9,608 nt of DNA from Clostridia bacterium (GTDB lineage: Bacteria > Bacillota_A > Clostridia > Oscillospirales > CAG-272): NCBI GenBank assembly GCA_017935805.1, contig JAGBGV010000156.1:1-9608 (forward strand), read 5' to 3'. The first letter of the stretch is position 1. Each line of letters opens with the position of its first letter. The notes under the pieces were generated by a model, which ran no database searches, had not been told where the DNA came from, and was given only the letters and a program-made list of their open reading frames with translations. Below are positions 6,316 to 9,608 of this stretch, piece after piece. A program made the translations under genes and the position numbers.

Positions 6316-6398
6316 TTCACTTCGTGAAAGTTATATTTGCCTGACGGCAAGTTATGAGTTATGATTGCCTTCGGCAAGTTATGAGTTCACTTCGTGAA
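6316..6398 (+). repeat. GTTATG repeat with four hairpins, copy 5
   Basis: Four hairpins, TTCAC-TTC-GTGAA (6316-6328), TTGCC-TGAC-GGCAA (6337-6350), TTGCC-TTC-GGCAA (6365-6377) and TTCAC-TTC-GTGAA (6386-6398), are joined by AGTTATGAGTTATGA-type linkers. It is the largest copy of this repeat family in the window. The gene-free stretch 6157-6868 holds this cluster, the promoters and the structured block below. Confidence 0.88.
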
Positions 6399-6491
6399 CG
6401 TTTTGGAAACTTTTTTTCGTCATGAATGACTCAAAAAGTAGATTTTATTAAATTGGTGTGAGTGTGTTAAAGTTAAAGCAGCACGGGAAAC

Positions 6492-6632
6492 AAAAGGGGT
6501 TTCCAAAGGGGAAAACAGCGCAGTGTGAAGATTGACGAGTCAATCGAACACAAGCTCTTGTCCCCTTTTGGTGGCTGGTGATCCCTAAGAGGCGTAGCTA
6601 TTGACGCCTCTTAGGTGCCCCACGCACAGTGG
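6492..6632. other. Highly structured non-coding block, possible oriT-like or ncRNA region
   Basis: Several nested inverted repeats in 140 bp. An outer stem pairs AAAAGGGG (6492-6499) or CCAAAGGGG (6503-6511) with CCCCTTTTGG (6562-6571). Inside it, GTGT (6523-6526)/ACAC (6548-6551) encloses the perfect GATTGAC-GA-GTCAATC (6530-6545). Next comes a perfect 12-bp inverted repeat CCTAAGAGGCGT (6584-6595)/ACGCCTCTTAGG (6604-6615), followed at once by TGCCCC and a small hairpin CCAC-GCACA-GTGG (6620-6632). The layout of an inverted repeat followed directly by a TG-C-CCC core recalls MOBQ-type transfer origins (nic region TAAGTGCGCCCT), but the core is not an exact match and no relaxase gene is in the window. 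No T-run follows, so it is not a plain terminator. Confidence 0.4.
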
Positions 6633-6703
6633 CAAAATTAGATAAACAGGCAAGTATAGTTGAAGATAAAAGAGGAAAAGTGCAGTTTGTGTTTGTTTGA
6701 TGC

Positions 6704-6759
6704 GGGATGTCGGGGACGCCATCCCCTACCGTCAGCCGGGGAATGGGGTAAAGCGGCTG
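6704..6759. repeat. Two intergenic hairpins (GGGATG...CATCCC and CAGCCG...CGGCTG)
   Basis: GGGATG (6704-6709)/CATCCC (6720-6725), loop TCGGGGACGC, and CAGCCG (6733-6738)/CGGCTG (6754-6759). The GC-rich composition and GGGGACGCCATCCCC pattern look like another dispersed intergenic element, but there is only one copy here, so its repeat status is inferred. Confidence 0.4.
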
Positions 6760-6807
6760 GATTACACATCAACCCAAAGGATATCCAAAAAAGCCAACAA
6801 AAAAGCC

Positions 6808-6836
6808 TTGTATATTTCGGCAAAGTGTGATAAAAT
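6808..6836 (+). promoter_or_regulatory. Sigma-A type promoter of the glycosyltransferase gene
   Basis: -35 TTGTAT (6808-6813), 17-bp spacer, -10 TAAAAT (6831-6836). Transcription would begin near 6842-6844, about 10 nt before the Shine-Dalgarno. This places the upstream in-frame GTG (6827) inside the promoter spacer, so that GTG cannot be the start of translation from this transcript. Confidence 0.7.
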
Positions 6837-6853
6837 ATAAGGGAATTTGCGAG

Positions 6854-6860
6854 AAGGAGG
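6854..6860 (+). promoter_or_regulatory. Strong Shine-Dalgarno that decides the glycosyltransferase start
   Basis: AAGGAGG is a full match to the 16S rRNA anti-SD. Eight bases downstream in frame lies ACG (6869), where an ATG would be expected; the only other unusual candidates are ACG 6863 and ATT 6875. No ATG, GTG or TTG exists in frame between here and 7019. Confidence 0.75.
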
Positions 6861-6868
6861 GAACGACA

Positions 6869-8140
6869 ACGGATATTCTAGAAATTCTGAAGGTCATATG
6901 CGCCACAATAATCAGCATAATCGGCGTTATATACTCATACAAAACAATATTCACCGTCATCGGCTTTTTCTTCACAAAAAAATTCAAGGCGGCTGAAAAC
7001 TTACATAAATACGCAGTTGTGATCTCCGCGAGAAACGAGTCCTCCGTCATCGGCAACCTTATCGAAAGCATCAAAATGCAGGACTACCCCGAGGAGCTGG
7101 TCACAGTTTTCGTGGTTGCGGACAACTGCGATGACAATACGGCAGAGATCGCCCGTGCAAGAGGTGCTGTCTGCTACGAAAGATTTGACAAGGAACACGC
7201 CACCAAGGGCTTTGCCCTGCAGTTTTTGTTCAAGCAGATCGAGAGAGACTACGGCATCGAGAGCTTTGAGGGATATTTCGTATTTGACGCGGATAACCTG
7301 CTCAAGCGCGACTTTATCAGCCGTATGAACGACGCATTCGACTCCGGTGAGCGGATCATTACCTCTTACCGTAACACAAAAAACCTGGACGACAATCTTA
7401 TCGCCGCAGGTTACGCGCTCCATTGGCTCCGCACAGCTCGATTCGAGAGCCGCGGACGTTCACTGCTCAACTTCTCCACACGTCTCCAGGGTACAGGCTA
7501 CCTTGTTGCGTCGGATCTGTTGAAGGACGGCTGGAACCACACCTCCCTCACCGAAGACAGAGAATTTTCCACAGTTGCCGCAGTCAAAGGTGTCCGTATC
7601 AGCTATCAGCATATGGCGGAATTCTACGACGAGCAGCCCACAAACCTCAAGATCGTGTGGCGTCAGCGTACCAGATGGGCAAAAGGTCACCTCTATGCAT
7701 TCACCCATTGCTTCCGTGATCTGATGAGAGGTATAGTCAAGCACAAAAAGCTGCGCCACAAGCTGATCTGCTTTGACATGAACCTGACAAACACCCCTTA
7801 CTGCATGATCATGGTACCGCTGAAGCTTATCTCCGCTGTACTTGCTATTCTCACCGCTACGGGAGACACCGCTTGGTGGGAACTGGTGCTTGACATACTG
7901 AAGATCGTGATCTTCGAGCACTTCGGCATAATCCCCATAGGTCTCTTGCTGTTCATCACAGAACACAAGCGTATCCAGAAGATCTCCTTCCCGAAAAAGA
8001 TCCTCTACGGACTCACATTCCCTCTGTTCAGCATGATCGGCGACGCGGCAACCTGGGTAGCCTCCGTTACGAAGGTAACCTGGCAGCCTATCCCACACGA
8101 TGCAAAGGTAAAGCTTGAAGAGTTGGAAAAGAAAATATAA
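6869..8140 (+). CDS. Membrane-bound family 2 glycosyltransferase, start codon non-canonical
   Basis: A processive-type GT2 enzyme (cellulose/hyaluronan synthase-like fold) that polymerises or transfers sugars from a nucleotide donor at the cytoplasmic membrane, probably for cell-surface polysaccharide. The donor and acceptor are unknown. Numbering from ACG 6869 (423 residues): N-terminal membrane helix (about 9-35), VVISARNE (50-57), ADN of the first Asp site (84-86), DAD (140-142), TED with the general base (228-230), QRTRW, the QxxRW motif (266-270), then two or three C-terminal hydrophobic segments. The frame stays open upstream to GTG 6827, but that codon lies within the promoter. AAGGAGG (6854-6860) instead points to a start around 6869, where homologue-like sequence DILEILKVIC begins. 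ACG may be a mutated ATG, a sequence error or a rare start. Followed by a terminator, so monocistronic. Confidence 0.9.
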   Translation, partial: TDILEILKVICATIISIIGVIYSYKTIFTVIGFFFTKKFKAAENLHKYAVVISARNESSVIGNLIESIKMQDYPEELVTVFVVADNCDDNTAEIARARGAVCYERFDKEHATKGFALQFLFKQIERDYGIESFEGYFVFDADNLLKRDFISRMNDAFDSGERIITSYRNTKNLDDNLIAAGYALHWLRTARFESRGRSLLNFSTRLQGTGYLVASDLLKDGWNHTSLTEDREFSTVAAVKGVRISYQHMAEFYDEQPTNLKIVWRQRTRWAKGHLYAFTHCFRDLMRGIVKHKKLRHKLICFDMNLTNTPYCMIMVPLKLISAVLAILTATGDTAWWELVLDILKIVIFEHFGIIPIGLLLFITEHKRIQKISFPKKILYGLTFPLFSMIGDAATWVASVTKVTWQPIPHDAKVKLEELEKKI

Positions 8141-8147
8141 ACAAGAT

Positions 8148-8190
8148 CCCCACCGATCACTCAAATTTGAGGTCGATGGGGTTGTTTTTT
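8148..8190 (+). terminator. Intrinsic terminator of the glycosyltransferase gene
   Basis: Long stem from CCCCA (8148-8152)/TGGGG (8177-8181) through CGA/TCG to an inner palindrome CTCAAATTTGAG (8160-8171), followed by TTGTTTTTT. Eight bases after the stop codon. Confidence 0.88.
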
Positions 8191-8195
8191 GTCGC

Positions 8196-8225
8196 AAAAA
8201 TCCCCTCGGAATTAACCAAGGGGAT
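8196..8225 (-). terminator. Intrinsic terminator of the convergent membrane-protein gene
   Basis: ATCCCCTCGG-AATTAA-CCAAGGGGAT (8200-8225), one mismatch. On the minus strand it is followed by a T-run (A-run 8196-8200). It stands 13 bp past the stop of the 8239-8880 gene and back to back with the previous terminator. Confidence 0.85.
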
Positions 8226-8238
8226 GATTTTGTTTGGT

Positions 8239-8880
8239 TTATTCGTTTACCTCATTTTCAATATCACACTCGATTGCTGTAGAATATTCAGTCGCAATTT
8301 CTTCTGTGATAGGCTCTTCTTTTGGAAGCTTACGCAGTTTACGTGCAGCGATAATCCCCGAAAACAGATATACAAGAACCCAAACATGGAACACCCAATC
8401 CAGTATCATACCTGTGTCAAAAACATAGTAGAAAAGCGACATAAGAACCATAACGATCGTGTCAATCGCAAATAATGCCAGCGCAAAAATCAACCAGCCC
8501 GGACGTTTTTTCGAAAAAATCCAGCAGAGAAGGTATGCAATGATGATTATTGCCGCCAATGCGACCATGATATTGAATACAGACTGCGGGTAGAATAAGA
8601 GTTGCATTTCATCTTTGGTTACTCCGAACATATTGTAATAATCTTCAGCGGACATTTTTCCACCCCACCACATAGCCTCATAGGTTAAAGTATATGGCAC
8701 ATAGGCGGAAAAGAGAAAATATGTAGCCGACTTTGTAAGACACAAAACCGTGTTTATCAGTGTAAAGAAGATTACCAAAAGCAAGTTTGATCTGCCTGTT
8801 GCAAATTTTCTTTCATACTGTTGTCTTTTCGTCAAGGTCTGCTGTTGATTGGCTGAAGTTTTGTTTCCGAATAATGCCAT
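8239..8880 (-). CDS. Multi-pass membrane protein of unknown function
   Basis: A 213-residue integral membrane protein; I do not recognise the family. A short polar, Gln/Lys-rich cytoplasmic N-terminus (MALFGNKTSANQQQ, to about 30) carries QQYERKFATGRSN. Hydrophobic segments follow at about 31-66 (probably two helices), 101-122, 129-150 and 157-178, then a charged C-terminal tail rich in Glu and Lys (180-213). A loop of about 35 residues between the first and second helix groups is aromatic and charged (AMWWGGKMSAEDYYNMFGV). Start is ATG 8880, with GGAGG at 8889-8893, eight bases away. The frame remains open upstream to a TTG at 8970, but that extension would translate a terminator hairpin and has no ribosome binding site. 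Preceded by a long structured leader, which suggests control by attenuation; single gene, followed by its own terminator. Confidence 0.85.
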   Translation of the reverse strand: MALFGNKTSANQQQTLTKRQQYERKFATGRSNLLLVIFFTLINTVLCLTKSATYFLFSAYVPYTLTYEAMWWGGKMSAEDYYNMFGVTKDEMQLLFYPQSVFNIMVALAAIIIIAYLLCWIFSKKRPGWLIFALALFAIDTIVMVLMSLFYYVFDTGMILDWVFHVWVLVYLFSGIIAARKLRKLPKEEPITEEIATEYSTAIECDIENEVNE

Positions 8881-8893
8881 TTTAATGTCCTCC

Positions 8894-9079
8894 AAACATA
8901 GATTAATAAAAAAGTGCGCCCCAAGAAGGAACGCACTGAAAAAGTGAATCCCCTCATTGTTGCGACACAATCTCAGTTCCGTTCAGGTATGAGTAAAGAG
9001 AGAGAACACCTTTTACCAAGGTATTTTCCCCCTACTTGGGAAATTATAAATATCGCATATTAAAGTGTAGTGTGGTATA
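8894..9079 (-). promoter_or_regulatory. Candidate cis-regulatory leader RNA (attenuator or riboswitch-like), family unknown
   Basis: From the predicted start near 9078 the transcript has about 185 nt of leader before the Shine-Dalgarno. Visible stems on the minus strand: CCAAG/CTTGG (9039-9035 with 9020-9016), ATTGT-GTCGCA-ACAAT (8973-8958), flanking CTCAT/ATGAG, and the terminator at 8937-8913. The leader segment TCCCAAGTAGG (9041-9031) can also pair with CCTTCTTGGGG (8929-8919), the terminator loop, over nine base pairs plus one mismatch. I matched it by eye against TPP, glycine, c-di-GMP, Mn (yybP-ykoY), fluoride and T-box consensus motifs without a hit. An independent small RNA such as 6S is an alternative. 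Confidence 0.5.
8908..8937 (-). terminator. Intrinsic terminator in the leader, just before the membrane-protein RBS
   Basis: On the minus strand AGTGCG (8937-8932), a 13-nt loop TTCCTTCTTGGGG and CGCACT (8918-8913) are followed by TTTTTT. It ends about 15 nt before the GGAGG of the downstream gene, the classic place for an attenuator. Confidence 0.75.
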
Positions 9080-9084
9080 CTGCC

Positions 9085-9113
9085 ATTTTAGCATAATACT
9101 TCTCAAATGTAAA
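9085..9113 (-). promoter_or_regulatory. Sigma-A type promoter of the leader and membrane-protein gene
   Basis: Minus strand: -35 TTTACA (9108-9113), 17-bp spacer, -10 TAAAAT (9085-9090). A second, weaker set (ACTACA at 9066-9071, 17 bp, TATAAT at 9043-9048) lies inside the leader and would give a shorter transcript. Confidence 0.7.
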
Positions 9114-9125
9114 GCAAAATTACAC

Positions 9126-9144
9126 TCCGGGTATAATTCCCGGA
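9126..9144 (+). promoter_or_regulatory. Inverted repeat enclosing a -10-like box upstream of the catalase gene
   Basis: TCCGGG (9126-9131) and CCCGGA (9139-9144) are perfect complements flanking TATAATT (9132-9138), whose first six bases are a consensus -10. No good -35 is found 16-18 bp upstream. The site is about 45 bp before the catalase start and could be an operator over the promoter. Confidence 0.4.
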
Positions 9145-9189
9145 AGAAAATGGAAGAATAAGCATATCACAGTGAAGGGAGTGATGTGC

Positions 9190-9608
9190 TTGTTTAAGCA
9201 CGAAAAGCAGTTATTTCACCCGGTGGGGATCGAGCGGCCCAACCCCCAGTATGCAGCGCTTTTGCAGGAGCAGCTGGGCGGCGGCAACGGCGAGCTGAAG
9301 GCCGCAATGCAGTATATGTCCCAGAGCTTCCGCATCAAAGACCCCAAGATCAAGGACTTGTTCCTGGATATTGCGGCGGAGGAGCTGGGTCATATGGAAA
9401 TGGTGGCCCAGACCATCAACCTGCTCAACGGCCACGATGTGGGCGCAGACCAGGTCAATGCCGGCGAGATCCAAAGCCACGTGATCCTGGGGCTGAATCC
9501 GGGACTGATCAATGCCTCCGGCTATTCCTGGACGGCGGACTATGTGACCGTGACCGGAGATCTGTGCGCAGACCTTTTGAGCAACATCGCCTCCGAGCAG
9601 CGGGCCAA
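9190..9608 (+). CDS. Manganese catalase, 3'-partial at the window end
   Basis: Non-haem catalase that disproportionates hydrogen peroxide with a di-manganese centre; in Bacillota such proteins are found as cytosolic or spore-coat (CotJC-like) enzymes. The first 139 residues are present. Family features are RPNPQYAALLQEQLGG, GNGELKAAMQYMSQSF and DLFLDIAAEELGHMEMV. With the start at TTG 9190 the Mn ligands fall at Glu35, Glu65 and His68, close to Glu35/Glu66/His69 of the Lactobacillus plantarum enzyme; the later ligands are beyond the window. An in-frame ATG at 9184 is the alternative start, but the AAGGGAG (9175-9181) is only two bases from it and eight from TTG, so TTG is preferred. The gene is visibly richer in G and C (CTG, GGC, GCC codons) than the AT-rich membrane-protein gene beside it, which may mean recent acquisition. 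Confidence 0.93.
   Translation, partial: MFKHEKQLFHPVGIERPNPQYAALLQEQLGGGNGELKAAMQYMSQSFRIKDPKIKDLFLDIAAEELGHMEMVAQTINLLNGHDVGADQVNAGEIQSHVILGLNPGLINASGYSWTADYVTVTGDLCADLLSNIASEQRA

Noticed and set aside
7460..8197. Long 245-codon minus-strand frame
   Set aside because: Antisense to the glycosyltransferase, with no RBS and no recognisable domain; it runs through the terminator of the real gene.
8881..8970. N-terminal extension of the membrane protein to TTG 8970
   Set aside because: It would translate a terminator hairpin and lacks a ribosome binding site, while ATG 8880 has an ideally spaced GGAGG.

Overview
The window (9,608 bp) looks like chromosomal DNA of an anaerobic, low-to-mid GC Gram-positive bacterium of the class Clostridia, probably near the Oscillospirales/Ruminococcaceae. 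This rests on strong GGAGG-type ribosome binding sites, the mix of protein families (RNHCP zinc-binding protein, YegS-like lipid kinase, Mn catalase of the Bacillota type) and dispersed intergenic repeats rich in TTC-loop hairpins. No phage, CRISPR, tRNA or rRNA genes are visible. The placement is inference; no marker gene fixes the species.

Layout. 1-630: endonuclease III (nth), open at the window edge and broken by an in-frame TAG. 689-1903: CCA-adding enzyme (cca). 1904-2401: about 500 bp of non-coding repeat mosaic. 2402-3586: a probable two-gene operon with a small cysteine-rich protein and a diacylglycerol-kinase-family lipid kinase. 3737-4171 (minus): a small secreted, glycine-rich, membrane-anchored protein with its own terminator, divergent from 4292-4603, an RNHCP protein. 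4604-4878: a second repeat mosaic. 4879-6156 (minus): a CPA2-type cation/H+ antiporter with a clear promoter and terminator. 6157-6868: about 700 bp without a gene, holding the antiporter promoter, a hairpin repeat cluster, a highly structured oriT-like stretch and a good promoter for the next gene. 6869-8140: a membrane glycosyltransferase of family 2 that has a perfect Shine-Dalgarno but no canonical start codon. 8239-8880 (minus): a multi-pass membrane protein of unknown function behind a long leader with an intrinsic terminator just before its ribosome binding site. 9190-9608: the start of a manganese catalase, cut by the window end.

How the parts relate. The genes are mostly housekeeping or envelope functions (DNA repair, tRNA maturation, phospholipid metabolism, ion homeostasis, polysaccharide synthesis, peroxide defence), in short separate units rather than one pathway. 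I do not see a multi-gene defence or biosynthetic system. The most unusual material is non-coding: (i) a candidate regulatory RNA leader upstream of the membrane protein; (ii) a repeat family whose small hairpins change both arms together between copies; (iii) two modular composite repeats in opposite orientation around the 2402-4603 genes; (iv) an oriT-like inverted repeat without a relaxase. Two gene-level oddities also stand out: the amber codon in nth and the missing start codon of the glycosyltransferase.
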